DNA of 64,000 nucleotides from Rhizobium sp. Leaf306 (GCF_001423425.1 NZ_LMNX01000004.1:310001-374000); one strand, 5' to 3'. Positions 35,474 through 44,929 are shown, counted from the stretch's first letter. Notes: generated by a model from the letters alone, not told the origin. Numbers and translations are program-made.

Positions 35474-36028
35474 CAGTGTCTCCGGAATGGGAAGTTGAGG
35501 CGACACTACCGGGAGTATCGGTAGACCGCGAGGAACCGCCCTCTCCTGCAGGTGATACACGGAGAAATTTCATCCATTTATCGCAGCATTCGGCGATGGT
35601 TTTGCCGGAAGGCGCCAAAGCGCAGTGGATCGCCCCGATCCGGGGCAAAGAGGATACGGCCGTTTTGGGCCGTGAGGACGAAACGGGCAGCATGTTTTTG
35701 TTAAGCCCCTGAAAGACAAGCGAAGAAAAATTCGTCGTAGCCTTTTTCATCCTCACGCCTGAAAGCCACGCGATAATGGCGTCGTCATCGGATGGGAAAC
35801 CGTTTTCGCGAACCGGTCCCCGACGGTTCAGCGCTTCTGAGGACGAAGCTCGGTTTCCGGTGATGGTCGAACGACATGCGGTCTCTCGGGAACTGACATC
35901 TCCCGAAAATATCGCAGGAAACTCGATCGGGGCAGGCAGATCATCATCTCCCTCATACCCACGATACCGCTGCCTGCCCCATTCCCGTTTCAACCACGCC
36001 GGTTTCGCCGGTGTGGATGGTTTTGCTG
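35474..36028. other. Non-coding region upstream of sbp with several hairpins
   Basis: About 555 nt without a supported gene. Hairpins include GCCCC-GATCC-GGGGC (35632-35646), ACGGCC-GTTTTG-GGCCGT (35656-35673) and an 11-bp inverted repeat GGGGCAGGCAG (35929-35939) with CTGCCTGCCCC (35970-35980). The last lies downstream of the hydrolase gene and may end its transcript. The first two lie about 160-200 nt upstream of sbp, where a regulatory leader could act; I recognise no known riboswitch. Confidence 0.45.
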
Positions 36029-37114
36029 CTACATCCGATGATCGGCAAACAGGACCGGGTGGCCCGCCGCAAGGTAGGGAGCAAGATCGGCTTCTGTCAC
36101 CTCGGCAAGGCTTGCCGGTTGCCAGCGCGGGTTGCGGTCCTTGTCGATCACGGCGGCCCGTACGCCCTCGTAGAAATCATGGTGTTTCAGCAGTTCGCAA
36201 GCGGCGGTAAATTCCCGCTCCAGGCATTCGACGAGGCTTGAACTGTCACGGCCGAGACGCAGCAGTTTCAGCGTCAGCTTGAGGCTGGTCGGCGAGCGTT
36301 TCGACAGAGTCTCGAGGGTTCGGGCGGCGAATTCTCCCGTCTCGCGGCTGAGCGCCGCGAGGATCTCCTCGACCGTATCATGCGCAAAGGTTCGGTCGAT
36401 TACGTCACGGTTCTGCGCAAGCCTGCCACCTTCGCCAGACACGGCAAAAGCATCGATCACGGCCTGCACTGCCTCAGCCTCTGAGTCTCCGGGAAGCTGT
36501 CCAATTGCGGCGACGAGATCATCCAACTTCTCTGATGGCACGAACGAATCCGCCAACCCGGCATGGATCGCATCGGCACCGTCAACCACGTCACCGGTCA
36601 GCCCCATCCAGGTTCCCGCCTCGCCGGGCGCCCGGGGTAGCAGCCAGGTCGCGCCCACATCCGGCACATAGCCGATGCCCGTCTCCGGCATAGCGAGTTT
36701 CGTGCGCTCGGTAACGATGCGGTGGCTGCCATGCGCCGAAATGCCGACACCGCCGCCCATCACAATCCCGTCCATCAGCGCCACATAGGGCTTCTCATAG
36801 CGCGAGATGCGATAATTAAACGGCATCTCCTCCCGCCAGAACCGCGTCACCTCAGGGTCGGACGCCCGCCCCGCCTGATGAATGGCCCGGATATCGCCAC
36901 CAGCACACAGGCCACGCTCGCCCTCGCCCCTGATGATGACGCAGGAGATCTCAGGGTCAGCGGCGCAGCGGTCGAGTATCTCATCGAGCGCCCGCACCAT
37001 GGACAGATTGAGGCTGTTCAGCGCCTTCGGCCGGTTGAGCGAGACCACCGCAGCAGACCCGCGGCGACTGAACAGCACCTCGGCTTCAGTTGCAGGTTGC
37101 ACTGGATTGGCCAT
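36029..37114 (-). CDS. 3-hydroxyisobutyryl-CoA hydrolase-like enoyl-CoA hydratase/isomerase family protein
   Basis: A 361-aa crotonase-fold protein. The oxyanion-hole segments are GLCAGGDIRAIHQAG and GIVMGGGVGISAHGSHRIV, followed by MPETGIGYVPDVGATWLLPR with the Glu and Asp used by 3-hydroxyisobutyryl-CoA hydrolase (PETxIGxxPD). The extended C-terminal part (LKLTLKLLRLG, FYEGVRAAVIDKDRNPRW) and length separate it from plain enoyl-CoA hydratases. It would act in valine breakdown. ATG 37114 is preceded by GGAGGACACA. Confidence 0.9.
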   Translation of the reverse strand: MANPVQPATEAEVLFSRRGSAAVVSLNRPKALNSLNLSMVRALDEILDRCAADPEISCVIIRGEGERGLCAGGDIRAIHQAGRASDPEVTRFWREEMPFNYRISRYEKPYVALMDGIVMGGGVGISAHGSHRIVTERTKLAMPETGIGYVPDVGATWLLPRAPGEAGTWMGLTGDVVDGADAIHAGLADSFVPSEKLDDLVAAIGQLPGDSEAEAVQAVIDAFAVSGEGGRLAQNRDVIDRTFAHDTVEEILAALSRETGEFAARTLETLSKRSPTSLKLTLKLLRLGRDSSSLVECLEREFTAACELLKHHDFYEGVRAAVIDKDRNPRWQPASLAEVTEADLAPYLAAGHPVLFADHRM

Positions 37115-37141
37115 TGTGTCCTCCATCCTCTACCCCACCCA

Positions 37142-37260
37142 CCCTCATTCCTGTGCTCGTCACAGGGATCCAGCCGACACGCGTCTGCGTGGCGAAAGAG
37201 GGTTTGCAGCCCCAAGGACTTGGGGCAGCTGGATCCCTGTGACAAGCACAGGGATGAGGG
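37142..37260. repeat. Intergenic palindromic repeat, copy D
   Basis: End arms CCCTCATTCCTGTG (37142-37155) and CACAGGGATGAGGG (37247-37260), differing at one position that still allows a G-T pair in RNA. The core hairpin is GCCCCAAG-GA-CTTGGGGC. It lies between the RND pump stop and the hydrolase start. Confidence 0.85.
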
Positions 37261-37292
37261 AGATTATGGCGCTGTCCCACCGGGAAAGCCCC

Positions 37293-40200
37293 TCACTCCG
37301 CCGCCATCGGCATATCATGCTTGTCCTCGAACAGCTCGCCCTGGTTGGCGGGCGTCTCGGACTTGTCGTCTTTCTTCACCTTCGGCTCGCGGCCGAAGAA
37401 GAGGGAGTAGCCGGCAGGCAGCACGATGATGGTGAGGACGGTGGCGACGAGGATGCCGCCCATCATGGCATAGGCGAGCGGTCCCCAGAACAGGCCGCGC
37501 GAGATCGGGATCAGTGCCAGCACCGCCGTGAGCGCGGTCAGCATGATCGGCCGGAAACGCCTGACGGCGGCGCCTACGATCGCTTCCTGGCGATGCATAC
37601 CCGCCGCGATATCCTGGTCGATCTGGTCGATCAGGATGATCGAGTTACGGATGATGATGCCGAGCAGCGCGATGACACCGAGGATGGCGACGAAGCCGAA
37701 CGGTGCACCGGTGATCAGAAGCGCCATCGCAGCACCGATGATGCCGAGCGGACCGGTCGACAGAACCAGCATCGCCTTGCCGAAATGCTTGAGCTGCATC
37801 ATCAGGAGCAGCATGATGACAAGCAGCATGATCGGGGCCTTTGCCGCGATCGAGGCCTGGCTTTCGGCCGCATCTTCGGCGCCGCCCTGGATGTCCACGG
37901 AATAGCCGGCCGGCAGGGCCGCGCGCAGGTCGGCCATCGAGTTATAGAGGTTTACCGAGGCCTGCGTCGGCTCGACGCCGTCAGGCAGGGTTGCCTTGAC
38001 GGTAATCGTCGGCAGACGGTCGCGACGCCACTCGATACCCTGTTCGAGGACAGGCTCGACACGGGCCACCTGCGAAGCTGGCACAAAAGTGCCGAGATCG
38101 GTCGGAATATAGACCGACTGGACGGCGGCCAGCAGGTTGCGGGTGGCATCCGGCTCGCGCACCACGATCGATACGGTCTCCTCGCCATCGCGGAAGTCGC
38201 TGATCGGAGCGCCCGACGTTGCCGCCTGCAGCATCTGCCGAACCCGCTGCGACGAGACGCCGAGCGCACGGGCGCGGTCCTGGTCGATGACGAGCTTCAT
38301 ACCCGCGACCGGCTCCATCCAGTCGTCGTGAATGGCGCCGAAGTCTGGCTGCTGTTCGTACCGTGCCTTGACCTGGTCGGCGATGCGGCGGACTTCCGCC
38401 TTGTCGGGACCGACGACGCGCATCTGCACGGCCCAGCCGGTGGGAGGGCCGAGGAAGAGACGGTCGACCTTGCCGCGCACCGTCGGGAATTCTTCGGCAA
38501 GGATCTTTCGCAGCTTGACGATCATCCGCTCGCGTTCTTCAAGACCGTTCGACATGATCAGGAGCTGAGCGTAGTTCGGGTTGCGCAACTGCTGGTCGAG
38601 CGGCAGGAAGAACCGCGGCGCGCCCTCGCCGATATAGGTGGCGACAAAGCTCTTGTCGGGGTCGTCGAGGATCCGGTCTTCGAGCGCCTTGGCCTGACGT
38701 TCCACTTCCTTGATCGCGGTGCCCTCCGGCAGCCACATGTCGACCAGGATTTCCGGTCGCGACGACTGCGGGAAGAAGCTCTGCGGAATGAACTGAAACG
38801 ACCAGAGGCTGGCTGCAAACGCGCCGAGCGTGGCGATAAGCACGATCGCCTTGTGGCGCACGGACCAGCCAACTGCATGGCGCACGCTACGATACATACG
38901 GGTGTCATAGGCATCGTGATGATCGCCGCTGCCCGCATGACTGCGCTGCTTGAGGATCATGTAGCCGAGCCATGGGGTGAAATAGACGGCCACGAACCAG
39001 GATACGACGAGCGCGATGCCGACGACGTAGAACAGCGACCGTACGTATTCGCCGGCGGTCGAATCCGCGAAGCCGACGGGGATAAAGCCGGCGGTGGTGA
39101 TCAGCGTCCCGGTCAGCATCGGGAAGGCGGTGGAGGAATAGGCAAAGCTTGCCGCATCGAGCCGCTCGAACCCCTCCTCCAGCTTTCTTTCCATCAACTC
39201 GACGACGATCATCGCATCGTCGACGAGCAGTCCAAGCGCGATGATCAGCGCGCCGAGCGAGATACGCTGCAGCTCGATGCCGAGATAGAACATGATGGCA
39301 AGCGTTGCCGAGAGAACCAGCGGAATGGCGATCGCAATCACGATGCCCGAGCGCCAGCCGATCGAGATCAGCGACACGACCAGCACGATGACCAGCGCTT
39401 CGAGAAGCGCCTGCGTGAACTCGCCGACGGCTTCGGTGACGACCTCAGGCTGGTTGGAGATCTGCTCTACCTGGACGCCGACCGGCAGCGTCTCCTCGAA
39501 GCGCTTGTAGGTTTCCTCCACCGCATGACCGACGTCGGTCACCTTGTAACCGTTCGCCATCACCACGCCGAGCTGCACGCTGTCATGGCCGTTGAAGCGG
39601 AACTTGCGCTGATACGGGTCCTCGAGACCTTCCTTCACCGTGGCGATATCGCCAAGACGGAAGACCTGGTCGCCGGCGCGCAGCCGCAGCGCCTTGATAT
39701 CATCTGGCGTTGTCACCCCACCCTCGACCGAGATCCGCACCGAGCGGTCCGCGGTTTCCACCGAGCCGGACGCATCGACATCGTTCTGACCGGCCAGCGC
39801 GGTGCTGATGTCATTGACGGTGAGGCCGCGCTCGGCAAGCGCCTGCGACGACACGTCGATGAAGATCTTCTGCGGCTGGTCGCCGAGGATCGTTGCCTTT
39901 TCGACGCCGGGCGTGGCCAGCAGCATGTCGCGGGCCTGGATGGCGTATTGCTTCAGCTCCGGATAGCTGTAGCCCTCTCCGGTAATGGCGTTGAGAGTGA
40001 TATAGGTATCGCCGAACTCGTCGTTGAAATAGGGCCCGTAGATACCGGACGGGAGATCCTGGTGAATGTCGCCGATCTTCTTGCGCACCTGGTAGAAGGC
40101 ATCTGCAACGTCCTGCGCATTCGTGTCGCCCTTCACCTGGATCGTGGTGATCGAGATGCCGGCGCGGGTGTAGGATTTGACCCAGTCGAGATGCGGGGTT

Positions 40201-40472
40201 TCCTGCAGCTTGCGCTCGATCTTGTTGACCACCTGGTTCTGCATGTCCTCGATCGAGGCACCCGGCCACTGGGCCTGCACGACCATGACGCGGAAGGTAA
40301 AGTCCGGATCTTCCTTCTGGCCCATGTTCATGATGCCAAGCGCACCCATGACGATGATGAGACCGAACAGAAAACGCGCGATGCTGGGATGGCCGATGGC
40401 CCAGCGGGACAGGTTGAAACTGCCCTTTTCCTTCTGCTTTTCCAGCGGATTGGCCTGATGATCGGAACTCAT
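37293..40472 (-). CDS. RND-family efflux transporter, inner-membrane subunit (AcrB-superfamily)
   Basis: A 1059-aa proton-driven exporter with twelve predicted helices and two large periplasmic loops. The proton-relay region in TM4 reads ALIIALGLLVDDAMIVVELMERKLEEG (two adjacent Asp). Pore-domain landmarks include PDFTFRVMVVQAQWPGASIEDM and GQNDVDASGSVET. The C-terminus is basic/acidic (KVKKDDKSE). Its sequence style fits the divergent VexF/YegN-like branch common in rhizobia rather than AcrB itself. With the adaptor gene upstream it needs an outer-membrane channel not encoded here. Substrate unknown. Confidence 0.93.
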   Translation of the reverse strand: MSSDHQANPLEKQKEKGSFNLSRWAIGHPSIARFLFGLIIVMGALGIMNMGQKEDPDFTFRVMVVQAQWPGASIEDMQNQVVNKIERKLQETPHLDWVKSYTRAGISITTIQVKGDTNAQDVADAFYQVRKKIGDIHQDLPSGIYGPYFNDEFGDTYITLNAITGEGYSYPELKQYAIQARDMLLATPGVEKATILGDQPQKIFIDVSSQALAERGLTVNDISTALAGQNDVDASGSVETADRSVRISVEGGVTTPDDIKALRLRAGDQVFRLGDIATVKEGLEDPYQRKFRFNGHDSVQLGVVMANGYKVTDVGHAVEETYKRFEETLPVGVQVEQISNQPEVVTEAVGEFTQALLEALVIVLVVSLISIGWRSGIVIAIAIPLVLSATLAIMFYLGIELQRISLGALIIALGLLVDDAMIVVELMERKLEEGFERLDAASFAYSSTAFPMLTGTLITTAGFIPVGFADSTAGEYVRSLFYVVGIALVVSWFVAVYFTPWLGYMILKQRSHAGSGDHHDAYDTRMYRSVRHAVGWSVRHKAIVLIATLGAFAASLWSFQFIPQSFFPQSSRPEILVDMWLPEGTAIKEVERQAKALEDRILDDPDKSFVATYIGEGAPRFFLPLDQQLRNPNYAQLLIMSNGLEERERMIVKLRKILAEEFPTVRGKVDRLFLGPPTGWAVQMRVVGPDKAEVRRIADQVKARYEQQPDFGAIHDDWMEPVAGMKLVIDQDRARALGVSSQRVRQMLQAATSGAPISDFRDGEETVSIVVREPDATRNLLAAVQSVYIPTDLGTFVPASQVARVEPVLEQGIEWRRDRLPTITVKATLPDGVEPTQASVNLYNSMADLRAALPAGYSVDIQGGAEDAAESQASIAAKAPIMLLVIMLLLMMQLKHFGKAMLVLSTGPLGIIGAAMALLITGAPFGFVAILGVIALLGIIIRNSIILIDQIDQDIAAGMHRQEAIVGAAVRRFRPIMLTALTAVLALIPISRGLFWGPLAYAMMGGILVATVLTIIVLPAGYSLFFGREPKVKKDDKSETPANQGELFEDKHDMPMAAE

Positions 40473-40497
40473 GATCTTGATCCTCTAACCGGAAATA

Positions 40498-41667
40498 TCA
40501 GGGCTGGACGGAAGCGGTGGACTGGCTCGACACCGAGCCGAAGCGTGTCGCGACCGTTTCCGGCAGCTTCACCTTCATATCGTCCTTCATGAACTGGGTG
40601 CCGGCCGAGACGATGAGATCGCCTTCGGCAAGGCCTTCCGAGATGCGCACGCCGTCATCGGAAAAATCCGCCACCTTGACCGGACGCGACGCGACAATTC
40701 CCTTGCCGCGATCGACCACCCAGACGATCGGCTGGTCACCCTTCTTGGAAAGCGCTGCAAGCGGAATGGCAAAGGCCTTGACCGCGTTGCCGGCGACAGC
40801 CTCGATCGATGCGGTCATGCCGAGCAGGATCTTCGGGTCGGCGGGAAGGCTCACCCGCACCGCGAACGTGCGCGACTGGGCATCGGCGCTCTGCGCGACT
40901 TCACGCACCTTGCCGTCGATCACGAGATCGGCAGACGACCAGATCCGCGCCTTGACCCCGTCGCCCGGCTTGAAATGCGAGACATCCATTTCCGGAACCG
41001 CGATCTGGACTTCCTTCTCGCCATCCACAGCGACCGTGACGACGGATGTGCCGGTGCTCACCACCTGGCCGCGATCGGCGCTGACGGCCGTGACGATACC
41101 GTCGCGGTCGGATTTGAGTTCGGAATAGGCAACTTGATTGCGGGCCTTTTCGAGCGCAGACTGCGCTGAATCCCGCTGTGCCAAGGCCTGCTCGCTGCTG
41201 AGCTGTGCCTGTTCCAGCTGCGATTTTGAGGTGACGTCTTTGGCCGCCAGCGTTTCCGCGCGGCGAAGCGCCAGACCGGAGATCTCGACCTGCTTGGTGG
41301 CCGATGCGAGATCGGCTTCGGCGCTGCCGAGATCAAGCTTGTAATCGGTGGAATCGATCCGAGCGAGCACTTCGCCCGGCGTGACGCGGTCGCCTACATC
41401 CACAAGCCGCTCGGTGATCTTGCCCGCGACCCTGAAGCCGAGATTCATTTCGGTGCGGGCACGCACGGAACCGGAATAGACGAGCTTGCGGCCCTCATCC
41501 GGCGCACCGATCTGCGTCACCTTGACCGGCCGCACGATCTCCGGCGCCTCGGCCTTTTTCTCTTCGGAACATGCCGCGAGCGAAAGAAGCGCCGCAGCGA
41601 CTGCAACGCCTTTCAAGGCGGAAGAAAAATGACGGGCTGCGACGAAAGACTTTCCTCGGAAAGACAT
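40498..41667 (-). CDS. RND efflux periplasmic adaptor (membrane fusion) lipoprotein
   Basis: A 389-aa adaptor. Signal peptide with lipobox LAAC (about residues 30-33), so inner-membrane anchored. Barrel-sandwich halves are RVAGKITERLVDVGDRVTPGEVLARID and SDRDGIVTAVSADRGQVVSTGTSVVTVA, separated by a coiled-coil hairpin rich in Ala/Gln/Glu (about 105-165). It joins the RND pump to an outer-membrane channel. It lies 25 nt upstream of the pump gene, 49 nt after the tetR-type gene. Confidence 0.93.
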   Translation of the reverse strand: MSFRGKSFVAARHFSSALKGVAVAAALLSLAACSEEKKAEAPEIVRPVKVTQIGAPDEGRKLVYSGSVRARTEMNLGFRVAGKITERLVDVGDRVTPGEVLARIDSTDYKLDLGSAEADLASATKQVEISGLALRRAETLAAKDVTSKSQLEQAQLSSEQALAQRDSAQSALEKARNQVAYSELKSDRDGIVTAVSADRGQVVSTGTSVVTVAVDGEKEVQIAVPEMDVSHFKPGDGVKARIWSSADLVIDGKVREVAQSADAQSRTFAVRVSLPADPKILLGMTASIEAVAGNAVKAFAIPLAALSKKGDQPIVWVVDRGKGIVASRPVKVADFSDDGVRISEGLAEGDLIVSAGTQFMKDDMKVKLPETVATRFGSVSSQSTASVQP

Positions 41668-41716
41668 GATCCCACTCCATAAGGCGGGTTACGGTGAGCG
41701 CGACAAGCGCAGGTTC

Positions 41717-42319
41717 TTATTTCAGCGCCCTGAGGGCGAAGTCGACGACATCGGCCGGCGCGGCGCGCCGGGTTTCAAACAGACATTCGGCAATGATCTG
41801 CGGGTGACACAGCGTAACCGTGCAATCACAGAGGCATTCTGCGGCAAGCTCAGCGTCCTGTGCGCGGAACTCTCCCATTGCAATCCCCTCCTCGACGAGG
41901 CCTGCGACGATCGCTCGAAGCTGCATGATATGGTCTTCGATCACCGACCACTGTTCCTCGATCGCTACGACAACCATCTCGTGGACCTTGTTTTCGTGCA
42001 GCAGCGTCTCGACCGTGATGCGGTGCTGCTGCAGAAAATGGTCACGCAGTCGCTCGGTGGCACTGACAGCGCGCTTTGCATTCTCCCAGGCAACGGCTCG
42101 GCTCGCCTCGAGCATCCGGTTGGCAAGCGCCTTGTGGATCTCGGATTTCGACCCGAAGAACCGGTAGATATTGGCCGGCGACATGCCGAGATCCTTGGCG
42201 ATGTCGGCCACTGTCGTCTTGGCGTAACCGTAATGCTTGAACAGTCGCTCGGCCGCTTCGAGGATGCGGACCACGTTTTCCTGGCGTGTATCCTCGGGAG
42301 TGCTGACGGGAACGTCCAT
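41717..42319 (-). CDS. TetR-family repressor of the RND efflux operon
   Basis: A 200-aa regulator. N-terminal helix-turn-helix ILEAAERLFKHYGYAKTTVADIAKDLGMSPANIYRFFGSKSEI (about 14-56), then an all-alpha ligand domain (CLCDCTVTLCHPQ near the C-terminus contains several cysteines). The frame extends to a GTG at 42367, but that segment covers a palindrome likely to be the operator, so ATG 42319 is preferred. It is the first gene of the regulator-adaptor-pump operon and probably autoregulates. Confidence 0.88.
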   Translation of the reverse strand: MDVPVSTPEDTRQENVVRILEAAERLFKHYGYAKTTVADIAKDLGMSPANIYRFFGSKSEIHKALANRMLEASRAVAWENAKRAVSATERLRDHFLQQHRITVETLLHENKVHEMVVVAIEEQWSVIEDHIMQLRAIVAGLVEEGIAMGEFRAQDAELAAECLCDCTVTLCHPQIIAECLFETRRAAPADVVDFALRALK

Positions 42320-42344
42320 AACGTAATGGCTTTCAATTAACGAC

Positions 42345-42366
42345 TGACGAATTTCATTTTTCGTCA
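42345..42366. promoter_or_regulatory. Predicted TetR operator
   Basis: TGACGAA (42345-42351) and TTCGTCA (42360-42366) form a perfect 7-bp inverted repeat with an 8-nt spacer in an AT-rich stretch, 26 nt upstream of the tetR-type start. Confidence 0.65.
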
Positions 42367-42486
42367 CTATTCATCTTTAACCTCATTGTGTCAAGGCACT
42401 CGTATTTTTCTGCAATGCAAGGCATGGTGGACCCACTGGCGCCTCGAGACGTAAGCTCGGGGTACATCGCATATTGAGTTTGGGCG

Positions 42487-44445
42487 GTGGGAAAGTTGAA
42501 GACCGTGCAGGAAGGCCATCAGGTATCCCCGTTTAACGAGGAGCGGTATCGGCTTCTGATTGATTCCATCACGGATTACGCGATCTACATGCTGGATCCG
42601 AAAGGCCACATCGCCAGCTGGAATCCGGGCGCCCGGCGCTTCAAGGGGTTCGAGGAATCCGAAATCCTCGGCCAGCATTTCTCCAGATTCTATACGGAAG
42701 AAGATCGGCTTGACCATCTGCCGGAACGCGCACTGAGGATTGCCGCGGCGGAAGGCCGGTTCGAGAACGAAGGCTGGAGGGTTCGCAAGGACGGCAGCCG
42801 TTTCTGGGCGCATGTCATCATCGATCCTATCCGCGACGGCGATGGCCAGCTCCTCGGCTTTGCCAAGGTCACCCGCGATCTCACCGAGCGCAGGAATGCC
42901 GAAGCAGACCTGAAACGCAGCGAGCGGCAGTTCGAGGTCCTGGTGCAAGGGGTCAGCGACTACGCGCTCTACATGCTCGATGGCAAAGGCAATGTCAGCA
43001 ACTGGAACCACGGTGCCGAACGCATCAAGGGCTACCGCGCCGAGGAGATCGTCGGCGAGCATTTTTCGACCTTCTACACGGTGGACGACCGCGCCGCCGG
43101 CGAACCGACAAAAAATCTTGCAACGGCCCTGCGGGACGGCCGCTTCGAGGGCGAGGGTTGGCGCCACCGCAAGGACGGCACCCGTTTCTGGGCGCATGTG
43201 ATCATTGACGCGATCCGCGACGAGACTGGAGAGCTTAAAGGGTTCGCCAAGATCACCCGCGACATCACGGAAAAGGTCGAGGCGCAGAAGGCGCTGACCG
43301 TCGCCCGTGAGGATCTGTTCCAGGCGCAGAAACTGGAAGCGATCGGCCAACTGACTGGCGGCATCGCCCATGACTTCAACAACCTGCTGATGGCGGTGCT
43401 GGGAAGCCTCGAAATCCTCAAGAAGAGATTGCCGGACGACCCGTCGCTGATGCCGCTTCTGCAAAACGCCATTCAGGGCGCCGAGCGCGGTGCAGCGCTG
43501 ACGCAGCGCATGCTGGCCTTTTCGAGGCGGCAGGAACTCCACATGGCCCCGATCGGCGTTGCCGGTCTGATCGATGGCATGATGAATTTCTTCGAGCGTT
43601 CGCTGAGATCGGACCTCACAATCAGAACCGACATTCCCGACAGCCTGCCCCCGGTTCTAAGTGACGCTGTGCAGCTCGAGAGCGCGCTTCTGAACCTCGT
43701 CGTCAATGCCCGTGACGCGATGACAACAGGCGGAACCGTGACGATCACCGCCATTGATGTGCACTTCGCGCAAGGCGACGACAAGCTCCAGCCGGGTCAC
43801 TACGTCAAGATCAGCGTTTCCGATACGGGCGAAGGCATGGATCCGGAAACGCTTGCCCGCGCTACCACACCGTTCTTCACCACCAAGGGCGTCGGCAAGG
43901 GAACGGGTCTCGGCCTGCCCATGGTGCAGGGCCTGACCGAGCAGTCGGGCGGCCGGCTTTCGATCGACAGCGAAGAGGGCAAGGGAACCACGGTTTCCCT
44001 GTTTCTGCCCGTTGCCCGTCTTGAAGACTGCCCGGAGGAGAAGAAGCCCGCCTCGGATCTCTCTGCGGCGCGACCGAAGGAGAGGCTGACGGTGCTGGCC
44101 GTCGACGACGACGCGCTGGTGCTGATGAACACATCCCTGATGCTGGAGGATCTCGGCCACACGGTGATCGAAGCTTATAACGGCCGCGAAGCGCTGGCTG
44201 CGCTAGCCCGCACGGATACGATCGATCTCGTCGTCACGGACCATTCCATGCCGGGAATGACCGGCAGCGAACTCGCGTCGGAGATCAACCGCCAGTGGCC
44301 GGGCCTGCCGGTGGTGCTGGCCACCGGCTATGCCGAACTGCCGCCCGGCGAGGACGACCGCCTGCAACTGCCGCGATTGCCGAAGCCGTTCTCCCAGAAC
44401 CAGCTGGCGGACGTGATCGCCACCATGCTCGGAAGCGCGAGCTGA
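42487..44445 (+). CDS. Hybrid sensor histidine kinase, PAS-PAS-HisKA-HATPase-REC
   Basis: A 652-aa soluble hybrid kinase. Two similar PAS domains (about 20-135 and 150-260, each with a YMLD-KG start and an FWAHVIID block), HisKA with His 295 in GGIAHDFNNLL, ATPase boxes LNLVVNARDAMT, SDTGEGMDPETLARATTPFFTTK and GTGLGLPMV, and a C-terminal receiver with Asp 585 in VVTDHSMPGMTG and Lys in LPKPFS. No membrane segments, so it senses a cytoplasmic signal, perhaps light, oxygen or redox via PAS. The start GTG 42487 has no strong ribosome-binding site. No cognate response regulator is adjacent. Confidence 0.92.
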   Translation: MGKLKTVQEGHQVSPFNEERYRLLIDSITDYAIYMLDPKGHIASWNPGARRFKGFEESEILGQHFSRFYTEEDRLDHLPERALRIAAAEGRFENEGWRVRKDGSRFWAHVIIDPIRDGDGQLLGFAKVTRDLTERRNAEADLKRSERQFEVLVQGVSDYALYMLDGKGNVSNWNHGAERIKGYRAEEIVGEHFSTFYTVDDRAAGEPTKNLATALRDGRFEGEGWRHRKDGTRFWAHVIIDAIRDETGELKGFAKITRDITEKVEAQKALTVAREDLFQAQKLEAIGQLTGGIAHDFNNLLMAVLGSLEILKKRLPDDPSLMPLLQNAIQGAERGAALTQRMLAFSRRQELHMAPIGVAGLIDGMMNFFERSLRSDLTIRTDIPDSLPPVLSDAVQLESALLNLVVNARDAMTTGGTVTITAIDVHFAQGDDKLQPGHYVKISVSDTGEGMDPETLARATTPFFTTKGVGKGTGLGLPMVQGLTEQSGGRLSIDSEEGKGTTVSLFLPVARLEDCPEEKKPASDLSAARPKERLTVLAVDDDALVLMNTSLMLEDLGHTVIEAYNGREALAALARTDTIDLVVTDHSMPGMTGSELASEINRQWPGLPVVLATGYAELPPGEDDRLQLPRLPKPFSQNQLADVIATMLGSAS

Positions 44446-44553
44446 ACCAACGGCTGTGCGCCGCGTTGTATCTCCTGATGATCCGCAGGTGCCGCGCGAG
44501 GGTCGTTTGCCCTCATCTCCTGCCGGACGCGACGACATCAGGGAGAACGTCAC

Positions 44554-44838
44554 ATGGTATTCAAACATCCCCAGTTTAACGAAACCGCGCCGGAGATCGA
44601 AGTCGAGTTCCCGGCTTACGCCCAGCTGGAAGGCAAGGTCGCCGACGCGCTTGCCTCGGCGGGCGGCATTGATGCAAGCGAAGTGACCGTCACCGTCACC
44701 GGAACCTCCATTGCCTTGGCAGGCCGGGTCGCCGACGCCCGCGAGATCGCCCGCGCCGAGGAAGTGGTCCGCAGCGTTGAAGGCGTGACCGAGGTGCGCA
44801 ACAGCATCACCGCCGAAGCCGGCAGCCATCTCACCTGA
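44554..44838 (+). CDS. BON-domain protein
   Basis: A 94-aa single BON domain (EIEVEFPAYAQLEGKVADALAS, VTVTGTSIALAGRVADAREIARAEEVVRSVEGVTEVRNSI). No signal peptide or lipobox is present, unlike OsmY. BON domains are often linked to osmotic stress or phospholipid binding. The ATG has GGGAGAACGTCAC upstream; a strong terminator follows. Confidence 0.85.
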   Translation: MVFKHPQFNETAPEIEVEFPAYAQLEGKVADALASAGGIDASEVTVTVTGTSIALAGRVADAREIARAEEVVRSVEGVTEVRNSITAEAGSHLT

Positions 44839-44859
44839 GGGTTCGAAAGCCTTCAATGC

Positions 44860-44894
44860 AAAAAGCCCGGAAGCAGACGCTTCCGGGCTTTTTT
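44860..44894. terminator. Bidirectional terminator between BON gene and glucose dehydrogenase gene
   Basis: GCCCGGAAGC (44865-44874), loop AGAC, GCTTCCGGGC (44879-44888), flanked by A-run on the left and six T on the right, so it can end transcripts from both convergent genes. Confidence 0.9.
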
Positions 44895-44929
44895 GTTGGC
44901 TGAGAGCAGGCCGCCTGAGCGACTGCCGC

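Noticed and set aside
35379..35993. 204-codon open frame crossing the sbp leader on the minus strand
   Set aside because: Overlaps the start of sbp in another frame, has no ribosome-binding site and no known domain; I treat the region as non-coding, with low certainty.
6385..37260. Palindromic elements as insertion sequences
   Set aside because: No transposase gene and no target duplication visible; the short structured copies fit non-coding repeats better.
36882..40592. 1236-codon open frame on the plus strand
   Set aside because: It lies antisense to the RND pump and hydrolase genes, which have clear family motifs; the product is low-complexity, His/Arg/Asp-rich as expected from an antisense shadow of GC-rich coding DNA.
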